Shown in pieces: positions 8,167 through 16,417 of a stretch of DNA of 64,000 nucleotides. The first letter of the stretch is position 1; each line of letters begins with the position of its first letter. Location of the stretch: assembly GCF_014646115.1 (NCBI RefSeq), contig NZ_BMMV01000002.1, positions 261,322 through 325,321 on the forward strand. The letters are read 5' to 3'. This DNA is from Streptomyces camponoticapitis (GTDB lineage: Bacteria; Actinomycetota; Actinomycetes; Streptomycetales; Streptomycetaceae). The translations under genes were made by a program, and so were the position numbers. The notes below the pieces were generated by a model, which was not told the origin of the DNA, made no database searches, and was given only the letters and a program-made list of their open reading frames with translations.

Positions 8167-8676
8167 ATGGACACCGAGCACGATGTGGTCGCACTGATCC
8201 TCCAGGACCACCGGACGATGGAGGATCTGTTCCGGCGGATGCGGAGCGTGGAGGAGGACCGTGCGGCGGCGCTGCGCGAGTTCGCCGGGCTGCTGATCGC
8301 CCACGCCGACGCCGAGGAGACGGAGGTCTACCCCGCGCTGCGCCGCTTCAGGAACATCGACGACGACGAGGTCGAGCACGGCGAGGAGGAGCACGACGAG
8401 GGCAACGAGGCGCTGCTGGACCTGCTGGAGACCGGTCTGGAGGCCGGTGACGTCGGCTCCGCCGCATGGGACGAGAAGCTGGAGAACCTGGTCGAGGCGG
8501 TGAACCACCACCTCGACGAGGAGGAGCGGACCATCCTCAACGGTGCCCGGGAGAACGTCCCCGCCGAGCGGCGTGCCGAACTCGGCGTCGCCTTCCGAGA
8601 GGAGCGTGCCAGGCAACTGGCGGCGGACTGCGGCCGTATCGAGAACGTCCGCGAGCGGGTCAAGAACCGTCGGTGA
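8167..8676 (+). CDS. Hemerythrin-domain protein
   Basis: A 169-residue four-helix bundle protein of the hemerythrin HHE cation-binding family. Likely di-iron ligands are seen in ILQDHRTMEDLF, LIAHADAEETEVYPAL, EHGEEEHDEGNEALL and VNHHLDEEERTIL. Such Streptomyces proteins are soluble and are thought to sense or buffer oxygen, nitric oxide or iron. The ATG at 8167 follows an AGAAGGAG binding site. It is a monocistronic gene convergent with the toxin/antitoxin pair. Confidence 0.9.
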   Translation: MDTEHDVVALILQDHRTMEDLFRRMRSVEEDRAAALREFAGLLIAHADAEETEVYPALRRFRNIDDDEVEHGEEEHDEGNEALLDLLETGLEAGDVGSAAWDEKLENLVEAVNHHLDEEERTILNGARENVPAERRAELGVAFREERARQLAADCGRIENVRERVKNRR

Positions 8677-8698
8677 CGGATCCAGGGCCGCCGCCCGG

Positions 8699-9085
8699 TC
8701 AGCCGGTTGTCCAGCCGTGCAGGAGGCGCGCGACGCCGGCGACACCGAGTGTCCCCGACGCGGCGTCGCGTACGAGCGCGACCGCCGCCTTCGCGGGGTA
8801 CTGCAGCCGGTGCCCGTGCAGTGAGAGGAACGCCTCGCAGGAGTGCCAGGCGAAGGCCTCGTTGGAGTGCTCCAGACAGGGCAGCCGGGCCAGCGTCTGG
8901 AGCAGCGCGGCGGCCTTGAGGTGCGGGGAGCCGTAGATGTCCCGGTCCATGGCACGTGAGTAGACCCGGGCCACGGCCGCGTGGAGCGGACCGTAGTCGT
9001 CCACCTGCGGGTCGCGGGGCAGCAGTTCGGCCGCGTGCAGCAGGTAGGACACATCGATCTTCGGCTCGGGCTCGCTCGCACTCAC
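8699..9085 (-). CDS. Fic/Doc-like toxin with a degenerate active-site motif
   Basis: A 128-residue protein resembling the Fic/Doc family toxin component often paired with small antitoxins in Streptomyces. LHAAVARVYSRAMDRDIYGSPHLKAAALLQTLARLPCLEHSNEAFA matches helices leading to the Fic motif. Where active Fic enzymes have HxFxxGNxR (or the Doc variant ending DANKR), this protein reads HSNEAFAWHSCEAFL. It keeps the His and a downstream Phe but lacks the Asn/Lys/Arg residues. Nucleotide transfer is therefore doubtful. The start overlaps the antitoxin stop by four bases, so the two are translationally coupled. Confidence 0.75.
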   Translation of the reverse strand: MSASEPEPKIDVSYLLHAAELLPRDPQVDDYGPLHAAVARVYSRAMDRDIYGSPHLKAAALLQTLARLPCLEHSNEAFAWHSCEAFLSLHGHRLQYPAKAAVALVRDAASGTLGVAGVARLLHGWTTG

Positions 9086-9384
9086 GCGGCGTGGCCCCGC
9101 TCGCGCTCTTCGAGTTCCTGCCGGGCCCGCCGGTCGGCGGCGCGCTGCTCGGGGGTGGGGTCGACGGCGCTCGGCTCGGTGTCGAAAGCGTCGCCGCCGC
9201 GCTCCATCGACGCCTTGAAGCCTTCGAGGAACGTGTTCTCCACGGCGGTGGCGCGGTCGTACGCGGCCGACAGGATGTACTCCTGGAGGCTGACACCGGC
9301 GGCCTTGGCCGCGGCGACGATCGCGGCTCGCTGTCCGGGATCGGGGAAGCGCAGGCTCATGGCCGCGGCCTTGGATTCGCTCAT
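9082..9384 (-). CDS. Antitoxin of the Fic-like pair
   Basis: A 100-residue charged protein starting MSESKAAAMSLRFPDPGQR. Residues 8-55 look like a ribbon-helix-helix-type antitoxin segment (MSLRFPDPGQRAAIVAAAKAAGVSLQEYIL). The C-terminal 35 residues are rich in Glu, Arg and Asp and would wrap the toxin. The start at 9384 excludes an upstream stretch that lacks similarity to the family. The gene overlaps the toxin by ATGA and probably represses its own promoter in the 115-base gap shared with the divergent GntR gene. Confidence 0.72.
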   Translation of the reverse strand: MSESKAAAMSLRFPDPGQRAAIVAAAKAAGVSLQEYILSAAYDRATAVENTFLEGFKASMERGGDAFDTEPSAVDPTPEQRAADRRARQELEERERGHAA

Positions 9385-9463
9385 GGCCGCGAAGCTACCA
9401 CTGATACCGCTGCCACCACAGGCCGAGAACGATCGATGCGTCCAAAAGTCGCCGTCAGGAGCA

Positions 9464-9493
9464 TTGACACCGCGAGAGATCAAGTGATCTATT
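9464..9493 (+). promoter_or_regulatory. Leaderless promoter and operator of the GntR gene
   Basis: TTGACA at 9464-9469 and TCTATT at 9488-9493 are 18 bases apart. The -10 lies six bases before the ATG at 9500, so transcription would begin at or next to the start codon. No ribosome binding site is visible, which fits a leaderless mRNA. Inside the spacer sits the inverted repeat AGATCA-AG-TGATCT (9477-9490), a likely self-binding site for the GntR protein. Confidence 0.6.
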
Positions 9494-9499
9494 CACTTC

Positions 9500-10225
9500 A
9501 TGAGTCGCAGTGAGTTGTCGTTGTCCGAGCGACTGGCGGACAACATCGTCGAGATCATCCGCTCGGAACGCCTCGGTCGCGGAGACGCCCTGGCGTCCTC
9601 CCGTGACCTCGCCCGCCGCTTCGGCGTCACCACACCCACGGTGCGTGAGGCGCTGCGCAGGCTGGAGGCGACCGGCGTGGTGGAGTTCCGGCACGGTTCG
9701 GGAACGTACGTGGGCCCGGGTATCGGGCGCCGGCTGATGGCCAACCCCCATCTGCCGCGCAGCACCCGCGCCTCGGTGCTGGAACTGGTCGAGGCCCGGC
9801 TGGTGCTGGAGCCGGCCGTCGCCGCCGCGGCGGCGAACGTGCGGATGGCCGAAGCCGTACAGGACTTGGAGTCGGCGGCGTCCAACGCGCTGCTTCCACC
9901 GGAGGAATCCCTGCGGCAGTCGGTGCACTTCCACGTCGCGCTGGCCGCGGCGAGCGGCAACTCCCTGCTCCGTGAGGCCGTCGAGGCCCTGCTCCAGGTC
10001 CGCGCCCGGGACCAGGTGGAGATCCGGCACCGGTACAACGACCGGGCCCGGGACCACGCCGAGCACCTGGAGATCCTCGACGCGGTACGCGACGGTGACG
10101 CCGCGGCGGCCGAACGGCTGACCCGTACGCATCTGGCGGCGATCCGCGACGCGGTCCTCACGGCCGACTTCCCGGCGGACGAGCCGGACACCGATCTCGC
10201 ACTCCCGGAAGGAGGCCTGCTGTGA
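9500..10225 (+). CDS. GntR/FadR-family transcriptional regulator
   Basis: A 241-residue repressor. The N-terminal winged helix (about 8-75) shows LASSRDLARRFGVTTPTVREALRRLEATGVVEFRHGSGTYV. The C-terminal FCD ligand-binding domain (about 85-215) contains LELVEARLVLEPAVAAAAA, HFHVALAAASGNSLL and HAEHLEIL, supplying the metal-binding Asp/His set typical of the family. Its stop overlaps the next gene, a creatininase, by GTGA. It probably senses a small carboxylate or amide and controls itself and the creatininase-esterase-AbgT genes downstream. Confidence 0.92.
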   Translation: MSRSELSLSERLADNIVEIIRSERLGRGDALASSRDLARRFGVTTPTVREALRRLEATGVVEFRHGSGTYVGPGIGRRLMANPHLPRSTRASVLELVEARLVLEPAVAAAAANVRMAEAVQDLESAASNALLPPEESLRQSVHFHVALAAASGNSLLREAVEALLQVRARDQVEIRHRYNDRARDHAEHLEILDAVRDGDAAAAERLTRTHLAAIRDAVLTADFPADEPDTDLALPEGGLL

Positions 10226-11007
10226 CCTCCGGACCCACTTCCCCCCGGCACTCCCCGCGGCTCGCCGAGATGACGACCGTGGAGGCGGCCGACGCCGTCA
10301 TATCCAGCCCGGTGGTCATCCTGCCGGCCGGTGCCTTCGAGCAGCACGGGCCCGGGATGCCGATGGCGACCGACACGCTCCGCGCGGAGTCCGTGGTCGA
10401 CCTGGTGGCCGCCGAACTCGGCGGGCGCGCGGTGATCGGTCCCTCCCTGCCGGTCGGAGTCTCCCCCCACCATCTGGCGTTCGCCGGTACGGTGACGCTC
10501 TCCACGACGACGTTCGCCGCCGTCGTACGGGAGTACGTCGACAGCCTGTACCGGCACGGCTGGCGGAAGATCCTCGTCGTGACCGGCCACGGCGGCAACA
10601 ACGCCACCCTGTCCACCGTCGCGCAGGACCTGCTCGTCACCCGGCCCGACCTCGAGTTCGCGTGGACGCCGCTCACCGCGCTGGCGCCCGAGGCCGTGGC
10701 GGACATGCGCGTCGGCGAGGTGCACGGACACAGCGGGGAGGCCGAGACGGCCCAGATGCTCCACCTCGCGCCGCATCTCGTGCACCACGACCGGCTCACC
10801 CCCGGATCGACGGCCACCGCCGATCTCGATCCGCTCTCCCGGCTCTCCAGACGCGGCCACCCCGCGCTCGCGGTGAGCTACGACCGGCTCAGCGCCAACG
10901 GCGTGCTCGGCGACCCGCGACGGGCCACCGCCGCCGCTGGCCAGGCCATCGTGGACACGGCCGTGTCCCGCATCGTGTCTTTCGTCAAGGAGTGGCTGGA
11001 CGCCTAG
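10222..11007 (+). CDS. Creatininase family amidohydrolase
   Basis: A 261-residue metal-dependent hydrolase of the creatininase/MftE superfamily, which opens cyclic amides or cleaves similar bonds. Metal ligands are visible as Glu40 and His42 in PAGAFEQHGPGMP, Asp51 in MATDT, the histidine in VVTGHGGNNAT and the glutamate in VHGHSGEAETAQM. The GTG start overlaps the GntR stop, so expression is coupled. No mycofactocin genes are present, so an MftE role is unlikely. The presence of an AbgT-type transporter downstream suggests amide or peptide-like substrates, but that is inference. Confidence 0.88.
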   Translation: MTSGPTSPRHSPRLAEMTTVEAADAVISSPVVILPAGAFEQHGPGMPMATDTLRAESVVDLVAAELGGRAVIGPSLPVGVSPHHLAFAGTVTLSTTTFAAVVREYVDSLYRHGWRKILVVTGHGGNNATLSTVAQDLLVTRPDLEFAWTPLTALAPEAVADMRVGEVHGHSGEAETAQMLHLAPHLVHHDRLTPGSTATADLDPLSRLSRRGHPALAVSYDRLSANGVLGDPRRATAAAGQAIVDTAVSRIVSFVKEWLDA

Positions 11008-11133
11008 AGGGGCCCGGAGAAGCCCCCTTCCGCGTACTCCACCTCTTCCCGCGTGCGCCGTCCCGCGCGACCGTCGGCGCACGCTCCTCACCCGTCCCCG
11101 TACCCCGCGTGTGGTTCCGCGCGCCCTGATTCC

Positions 11134-11161
11134 CGCATCCCCGTCCCCGCATCCCCGTCCC
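11134..11161. repeat. Short tandem repeat, two 14-base copies
   Basis: The unit CGCATCCCCGTCCC occurs twice head to tail at 11134-11161, followed by a partial third copy. Related C-rich text begins near 11090. It lies in the 217-base gap between the creatininase and esterase genes. It may be slippage-prone; no coding function is seen. Confidence 0.6.
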
Positions 11162-11224
11162 CGCACCGTCTCATCACACCCAGCCGTACGCGCACCCCGC
11201 GCCGTACGGCAGAAGGAGCCTGCA

Positions 11225-12250
11225 ATGAAGCAGTCCCCGTTCGGCGGCCGACGCCTGACTCCGGGCCGTGCCCGGGCCTTGTTCCGTACGGCCGTGGCCG
11301 CGGCCGGACTCGCCCTCGTCGGTTCGGCGTTGGCGCCGGTCACGGCGACCGCCGCCGCGCCCGCGCCCGCCACCGCCGCCACCTCTTCGTCGGCCCAGGG
11401 CTGTCGGCAGCCGGCGCCGCAGCAGCCGGGCACCAGCGAGCTCCGCACCGTCGCGAGCGGCGGGCTCTCCCGTACGTACCAACTCCATCTGCCCGCCGAC
11501 TACACCCCGCGCAAGGACTGGCCCGTCGTGCTGGCCTTCCACGGCCGGGGCAACACCGGTGTCGGTACGGAGGAGTTCTCCGGGCTGTCGAACCTGCCCG
11601 CGATCGTCGCGTACCCCAACGGGGTCATCGGGACCGGCGACGGCGACCGGCAGGCCTGGCAGGGAGCGCCGTACGCCGCGGCCGGTGTCGACGACGTCGC
11701 CTTCACCGGTGACCTGATCGACGAGTTGCGGCGCACCCTCTGCGTCGACTCGCGTCGCGTATATGCCACCGGCAAGTCGAACGGCGCCGGCTTCACCGGT
11801 CTGCTCGCCTGCCGGATGTCCGACCGGATCGCCGCCATCGCCCCCGTGGCCGGCGCGTTCTACCCCGAGACCGGCGAGAACTGCCGCCCGTCGCGGCCCG
11901 TCCCCGTCATCGACTTCCACGGCACGGGCGACGTCACGATCCCCTACGCCGGCGACGCCGAGCGCGGCCTGCCCGCGATCCCCGACTGGACCGCCGAGTG
12001 GGCCGGCCGCAACGACTGCCGCTCCCGGCCGCACACCCGCACGATCGAGCCCGACATCACGATCACCGGCTACAACGGCTGCGACCGCGGCGCCGACGTG
12101 CGCCATGTCGCCATCACGGACGGCGGGCACACCTGGCCCGGCGCCGACAGCTACAGCGGTGGCGGATACGTCACCGAGACCATCGAGGCGCACGAGGTGA
12201 TGTGGCAGTTCCTGCGCCAGTACCGGACCCCGAGATCAGCCGGCCGCTGA
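11225..12250 (+). CDS. Secreted PHB-depolymerase/feruloyl-esterase-like hydrolase
   Basis: A 341-residue exported esterase of the LpqC/poly-hydroxybutyrate depolymerase group. A signal peptide spans about 1-48, ending ATAAA, followed by a low-complexity alanine/threonine stretch. The catalytic domain has VVLAFHGRGNTG (oxyanion), GKSNGAGFTGLLAC with the nucleophile Ser, DFHGTGDVTIPY with the Asp, and DGGHTWPGA with the His. Cysteine pairs likely stabilise the enzyme outside the cell. The ATG follows AGAAGGAG. Natural substrates in this family include polyesters and feruloylated plant sugars. Confidence 0.88.
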   Translation: MKQSPFGGRRLTPGRARALFRTAVAAAGLALVGSALAPVTATAAAPAPATAATSSSAQGCRQPAPQQPGTSELRTVASGGLSRTYQLHLPADYTPRKDWPVVLAFHGRGNTGVGTEEFSGLSNLPAIVAYPNGVIGTGDGDRQAWQGAPYAAAGVDDVAFTGDLIDELRRTLCVDSRRVYATGKSNGAGFTGLLACRMSDRIAAIAPVAGAFYPETGENCRPSRPVPVIDFHGTGDVTIPYAGDAERGLPAIPDWTAEWAGRNDCRSRPHTRTIEPDITITGYNGCDRGADVRHVAITDGGHTWPGADSYSGGGYVTETIEAHEVMWQFLRQYRTPRSAGR

Positions 12251-12278
12251 CGCGGGAACCGAGTAAGGAGAGCCGCTC

Positions 12279-13865
12279 ATGAGTACTCAGAACCCCGCAC
12301 CACCAGGTACCCCGGGTACCCCCGGCACACCGGGCGAGACCCCCGCCGAGCCCCGGCTGCCGCTGATCATCCGTGCCATGGGCGTCATCGAACGCGCGGG
12401 CAACGCCCTTCCCCACCCCTTCTGGCTGTTCTGGATCCTGTCCGGGATCCTCGCCGTCGTCAGCGCCGTACTCGCGGCGGCGGAGGTCTCCGTCGTCTCC
12501 CCGGCGGACGACAAGACGGTCGTCGTACAGAACCTGCTCAGCGGCGACGGGCTCGCCATGGCGGTCTCGACGATGATCGAGAACTTCGCCACGTTCCCGC
12601 CCATGGCGACCATCGTCGTCGTCATCATGGGTGTGGCCGTCGCCGAACGCAGCGGATTCCTCGCCGCGTTGATGCGGGTCGGCGTCTCGCGCGTACCGGC
12701 TTCATGGGTGGTGTTCGCCGTGGCCTTCGCGGGCACGGTCGCCCATGTCGCCTCCGCTGCGGCCTACATCATCCTCGTGCCGCTCGGTGGTCTGGCCTTC
12801 CGCGCGGTGGGCCGTTCGCCGATCCTCGGCATCGTGGTCGCGTACACCGCGATCGCCTCCGGGTACGACGCCAGTCCGCTGCCCACCCCCAACGACGCCA
12901 TCTTCGCGGGCATCACCACGGCCGCCGCGCAGATCGTCGGCGGGGACGACGCGTACGTGTCGCCGTTGAGCAACTGGTTCTTCAACATAGCCTCCTCGTT
13001 CCTGCTCGCCGTCGTGATCACGCTGGTGACCAAGTACGTGCTCAGCAAGCGGCCCGACCTGGACGCCGATCCCGACGCCGACCTGGACGACCTGGGCCAG
13101 CTCACGCTCAGCGACCGGGAACGCTCCGCGCTGCGCCGCGCCGTGTGCACGCTGCTCGCGGCCGTCGTGGTCCTGACGGCGGCGCTTCTGCCGGCCTCGT
13201 CCCCGCTGCGGGGAGACGGCGGAAGCATCGTCGAATCGCCCTTCCTGGACGGCATCGCGGCCGTCGTCGCGTTCCTCTTCGGTCTGGTGGGCATCGTCTA
13301 CGGTTTGCGCTCCGGCTCGATCAAGAAGGCCGCCGACGTACCGAGGCTGATGGCCGAGGGCATCAAGCAGATGGCGCCCGTGCTGGTGCTCTTCTTCGCG
13401 ATCGCCCAGTTCCTGGCGTACTTCGACTGGACCCACATAGGCGACGTGCTCGCGGTCAGGGCGGCCGAGGCGCTCGAATCCAGCGGACTGCCGATCGTGG
13501 TCGTCTTCCTGCTGGTCCTGCTCCTGCTGACGCTGGTGAACGTGATGGTGACCAGCGGCTCGGCGATGTGGGCGCTGGCCGCGCCGGTGCTCGTCCCGAT
13601 GCTGATGCTGGTGAGCGTGCCGGCGGAGACGACGCAGGCGCTGTTCCGGATCGCGGACTCCGGCTCCACGGCCATCACACCGATGAGTCCGTACTTCATC
13701 ATGGCGCTCGGCTTCCTCCAGCGGTACCGCAAGAGCGCGGGCATCGGCACGCTCGCCTCGTACACACTGCCGCTCGCCGTCGCGATGACCGTGGCCTGGA
13801 CGCTGCTGTTCCTGGCGTGGTGGGCGCTCGGCATACCGCTGGGTCCGGGTGCGCCGGTGCGCTGA
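12279..13865 (+). CDS. AbgT family transporter
   Basis: A 528-residue integral membrane protein with about 11-13 predicted helices. It matches the AbgT (p-aminobenzoyl-glutamate transporter/sulfonamide efflux) family. Diagnostic stretches include GNALPHPFWLFWILSG near the N-terminus, GYDASPLPTPNDA in the substrate loop, MAPVLVLFFAIAQFLAYFDWT, and DSGSTAITPMSPYF near the C-terminus. The first 25 residues are a proline/glycine-rich cytoplasmic tail. The start at 12279 has a GTAAGGAG binding site 28 bases after the esterase stop, so both are likely in the GntR-led unit. It could import aminobenzoyl-peptides or export drugs. Confidence 0.9.
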   Translation: MSTQNPAPPGTPGTPGTPGETPAEPRLPLIIRAMGVIERAGNALPHPFWLFWILSGILAVVSAVLAAAEVSVVSPADDKTVVVQNLLSGDGLAMAVSTMIENFATFPPMATIVVVIMGVAVAERSGFLAALMRVGVSRVPASWVVFAVAFAGTVAHVASAAAYIILVPLGGLAFRAVGRSPILGIVVAYTAIASGYDASPLPTPNDAIFAGITTAAAQIVGGDDAYVSPLSNWFFNIASSFLLAVVITLVTKYVLSKRPDLDADPDADLDDLGQLTLSDRERSALRRAVCTLLAAVVVLTAALLPASSPLRGDGGSIVESPFLDGIAAVVAFLFGLVGIVYGLRSGSIKKAADVPRLMAEGIKQMAPVLVLFFAIAQFLAYFDWTHIGDVLAVRAAEALESSGLPIVVVFLLVLLLLTLVNVMVTSGSAMWALAAPVLVPMLMLVSVPAETTQALFRIADSGSTAITPMSPYFIMALGFLQRYRKSAGIGTLASYTLPLAVAMTVAWTLLFLAWWALGIPLGPGAPVR

Positions 13866-13996
13866 TCGGACCGACAAAGGCGGCCCGTACGATGACACAT
13901 GAAACGAACCACTCGGTATCCTTTTGAAGCTCCGAACTTAGGTTCTGAGTGGATTTGTCCCCCGAGAATCGACTATGGATCTCCAGTTCCCGCCCT

Positions 13997-14026
13997 TTGA
14001 CAAAACGGCTGGACGGTTTGTATTGT
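13997..14026 (+). promoter_or_regulatory. Promoter of the SARP regulator
   Basis: A perfect TTGACA at 13997-14002 and TATTGT at 14021-14026, separated by 18 bases, lie in a locally AT-rich stretch about 45 bases before the ATG at 14072. Upstream (13908-13951) are the short inverted arms CCACTC and GAGTGG and GAAC-TTAG-GTTC, which could be terminator or operator elements after the AbgT gene. Confidence 0.6.
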
Positions 14027-14071
14027 TCGAGGCCATTGGTCGATGGCGACAGGCAGGGCTGGGGGGCCACG

Positions 14072-16312
14072 ATGCGTTTCAGTGTTCTGGGGCCGTTGGA
14101 AGTCACGGCCGGTGAACGGACCGTCGAACTGGTGGGCGTGAAGCAGCGAGCGGCTCTCGGCTACTTGCTGCTTCACGCCAACCAGATCGTGCCGATCAGT
14201 CGGTTGCTCGGAGCCATGTGGAGTGTCGGCGAGGCTCCGGCGACCTCACGGAAGATCCTGCAGAACGCGGTGTGGGGGCTGCGCCGCGCACTGGCGGCGG
14301 ACAGCCATCCCCGTTCCCCGGCAATGCTGTTGACCCGGGCGCCGGGCTATCAGATCCGTGTCGAGCCCGACCATGTCGACCTGTATCTGTACGACCGCTG
14401 GGTGAAGGACGGCCGGAACGCGCTCGCGGCCGGAGATCCCGCGCTGTCCGCCGCTTCGCTCCGCAAGGCCCTGGCCCTGTGGCGCGGACCCGCGCTCGCC
14501 GATGTCGCCGAGACCGGGGCGATGTGGCCGGAGCTGAACTCCCTCCAGAGCGCCCGACTGGACGTGATGGAGGACTACTTCGAGGCGGAACTCGCCTGCG
14601 GGCGCCATCTGTCCGTCCTCAGCGCCGTCGAGTCGATGGTCGAGGCCGAACCGCTGCGTGAGCGTGCCTGCGGGCAGTTGATGCGCGCGCTCTACTACTG
14701 CGGGCGGCAGGCGGACGCCCTGGGCGTCTACTCCCGGGTGCGTACCGCGCTGGTCGAGGGGCTGGGCCTGGAGCCGGGGCGCGAACTGCGCCTGCTTCAG
14801 GAGGCGATCCTCACCCATGACCCCGCGTTGCATGTGCCCGCGCCGCTGCCGGGTGTTCCGCACCGGGCGGCGGCGACATCCGTCCCGGCGTCCGCCTCCG
14901 CGCCGGCCGACACCCCGGGGTCTCCGGTTCCGGCCCGACGCGAGCCCGCGCGAGGTGATCAGGGGTCGCCGACCGAACGCCGCAACGTCAGCGTCCTGTT
15001 GGTACGCGGACGGCTGGGCAACGAGTTCAGCACCGTGCCCGCCGAGCGCGTCGACGACGTCCTCGAAGGCGTCGCGGCCATGACCCGCGAGAAGATCGAG
15101 CAGCACGGGGGAGTGGTTGCCGCCTCGATCGGATCGGTCTGCCTCGGACTCTTCGAGGCGCGCGACGACGAACAGGACGGCGGGCGCGACAGCGCGAGCC
15201 GCGCGGTGCGTGCCGCCGTCGCGATACGCGACTCCCTCGTCCCCGCGGCCGCCCCGGCCGGCCCGCCCTGCCCCACCGGAGCGGCGGGGCAGGGCGACCG
15301 CACGCGGCCGGCGCTGCGCGGACTCGCCGTGCGCGCCGCCGTCGCCACCGGTGACGCCCTCGTACGCCACCGCTCCGACGACAGCACCACGCCGCTGTCG
15401 GTCAACGGGGCTCTGCTGGACGTGTGTCACTCCCTGCTCGCACTGGTCCCTCTCGGCGCCGTCCAGGTCTGCGACAACACCCACCGGGCCACCGTCTCCG
15501 AGATCGGCTACCGCCGGATCGCCGGCACCCCCTCCCGCTGGGCCGCCGAGGACACCGCCCGCCCCGCGCGCTCCGACCCCGCGACGGCCGCGCGCCCGGG
15601 GCCGGTCACCGAGCACGAGAGCGAACTCGACCTGATGCGCGGCATCCTGGAGCGGACCCGGCGCTGCGAGCTGCCCCATCTCATCACCGTGCTGGGCGAG
15701 TCGGACGGCTGCCGGTCCCAGGTGCTGGCCGAGTTCCGTCGCCGGGCGAGCGGCGGCGGGTCCTCGGACGCCGGGCACTTCCTCTACTGGCACACCCCGC
15801 CGTCCGTGCCGGACGGGCCCCACGCCCTGCGGAGGGAGATCGTCGCCACCTACTGCGGATTACGGGAGGGAGACTCCCCCCCGACCGTGGACGACAAGCT
15901 GTACCACGTCGTCCAGAGCCTCGCGAGGAGCCGGGAGGGCGCCAGGCGCCTGCACATCCGCCTCAACTCCCTTCTCGCGCAGCCCGGTTCGGGACCCCGT
16001 GGGAACGGGCGGCGCGAAGTGGAGCAGGACTGGCGGCAGTTCCTCGGCCAGGTCGCCCGCGAGCGGCCTCTCGTGATCGTCATGGACGACCTCCATCTCG
16101 CCGGTACCCGGCTGCTGGACCTGGTGGAGAACCTGGCCGGTACGGCGGGTCCCGTACCGCTGCTGACGGTGGCGGCGGCCCGCCCCGAACTGCTGCTGCG
16201 CCGCCCGTCCTGGTCCGGCGGCGGTCCCCACACCGCCACGATCACGATCAACGGCTCCCCGGCTCCGGAGCCGGGCATGAACCAACTGCTGGAGTCCCTG
16301 CTGGCGACATGA
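14072..16312 (+). CDS. PimR-like SARP regulator with degenerate cyclase and ATPase modules; contains a TTA codon
   Basis: A 746-residue regulator. Residues 1-95 are an OmpR-type winged helix (MRFSVLGPLEVTAGERTVEL start) and 100-245 a bacterial transcriptional activation domain, the AfsR/DnrI/RedD arrangement. Residues about 305-500 align with class III nucleotide cyclases (NVSVLLVRGRLG, IEQHGGVVAASIGSVCLGLF, RAAVATGDALV), but both metal-binding aspartates are replaced. From about 515, an AAA/LAL-type ATPase begins, yet its Walker A reads GESDGCRS without the lysine; Walker B is VIVMDDLHLA. The protein ends soon after, lacking the long LAL tail. Codon 597 (15860-15862) is TTA, so translation should need bldA tRNA. 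No biosynthetic cluster is nearby. Confidence 0.9.
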   Translation: MRFSVLGPLEVTAGERTVELVGVKQRAALGYLLLHANQIVPISRLLGAMWSVGEAPATSRKILQNAVWGLRRALAADSHPRSPAMLLTRAPGYQIRVEPDHVDLYLYDRWVKDGRNALAAGDPALSAASLRKALALWRGPALADVAETGAMWPELNSLQSARLDVMEDYFEAELACGRHLSVLSAVESMVEAEPLRERACGQLMRALYYCGRQADALGVYSRVRTALVEGLGLEPGRELRLLQEAILTHDPALHVPAPLPGVPHRAAATSVPASASAPADTPGSPVPARREPARGDQGSPTERRNVSVLLVRGRLGNEFSTVPAERVDDVLEGVAAMTREKIEQHGGVVAASIGSVCLGLFEARDDEQDGGRDSASRAVRAAVAIRDSLVPAAAPAGPPCPTGAAGQGDRTRPALRGLAVRAAVATGDALVRHRSDDSTTPLSVNGALLDVCHSLLALVPLGAVQVCDNTHRATVSEIGYRRIAGTPSRWAAEDTARPARSDPATAARPGPVTEHESELDLMRGILERTRRCELPHLITVLGESDGCRSQVLAEFRRRASGGGSSDAGHFLYWHTPPSVPDGPHALRREIVATYCGLREGDSPPTVDDKLYHVVQSLARSREGARRLHIRLNSLLAQPGSGPRGNGRREVEQDWRQFLGQVARERPLVIVMDDLHLAGTRLLDLVENLAGTAGPVPLLTVAAARPELLLRRPSWSGGGPHTATITINGSPAPEPGMNQLLESLLAT

Positions 16313-16377
16313 GCCCGGACAGGCGCGGGAGGGTACCCGGCCTCGTACCGCGTCCCCGGGTCTTCCCGGGGCAGGAT

Positions 16378-16403
16378 GGCCCCGCCCGCGTACGGGCGGG
16401 GCC
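16378..16403. terminator. Bidirectional terminator hairpin
   Basis: A perfect 11-bp stem (GGCCCCGCCCG, loop CGTA, CGGGCGGGGCC) lies between the convergent SARP and EF-G genes. Its position and strength suit termination in both directions. Confidence 0.8.
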
Positions 16404-16417
16404 ACCGCTGTCAGGCG

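Noticed and set aside
9493..11448. A 651-codon minus-strand frame across the GntR and creatininase genes
   Set aside because: Shadow; the plus-strand genes carry conserved HTH and metal-ligand motifs.
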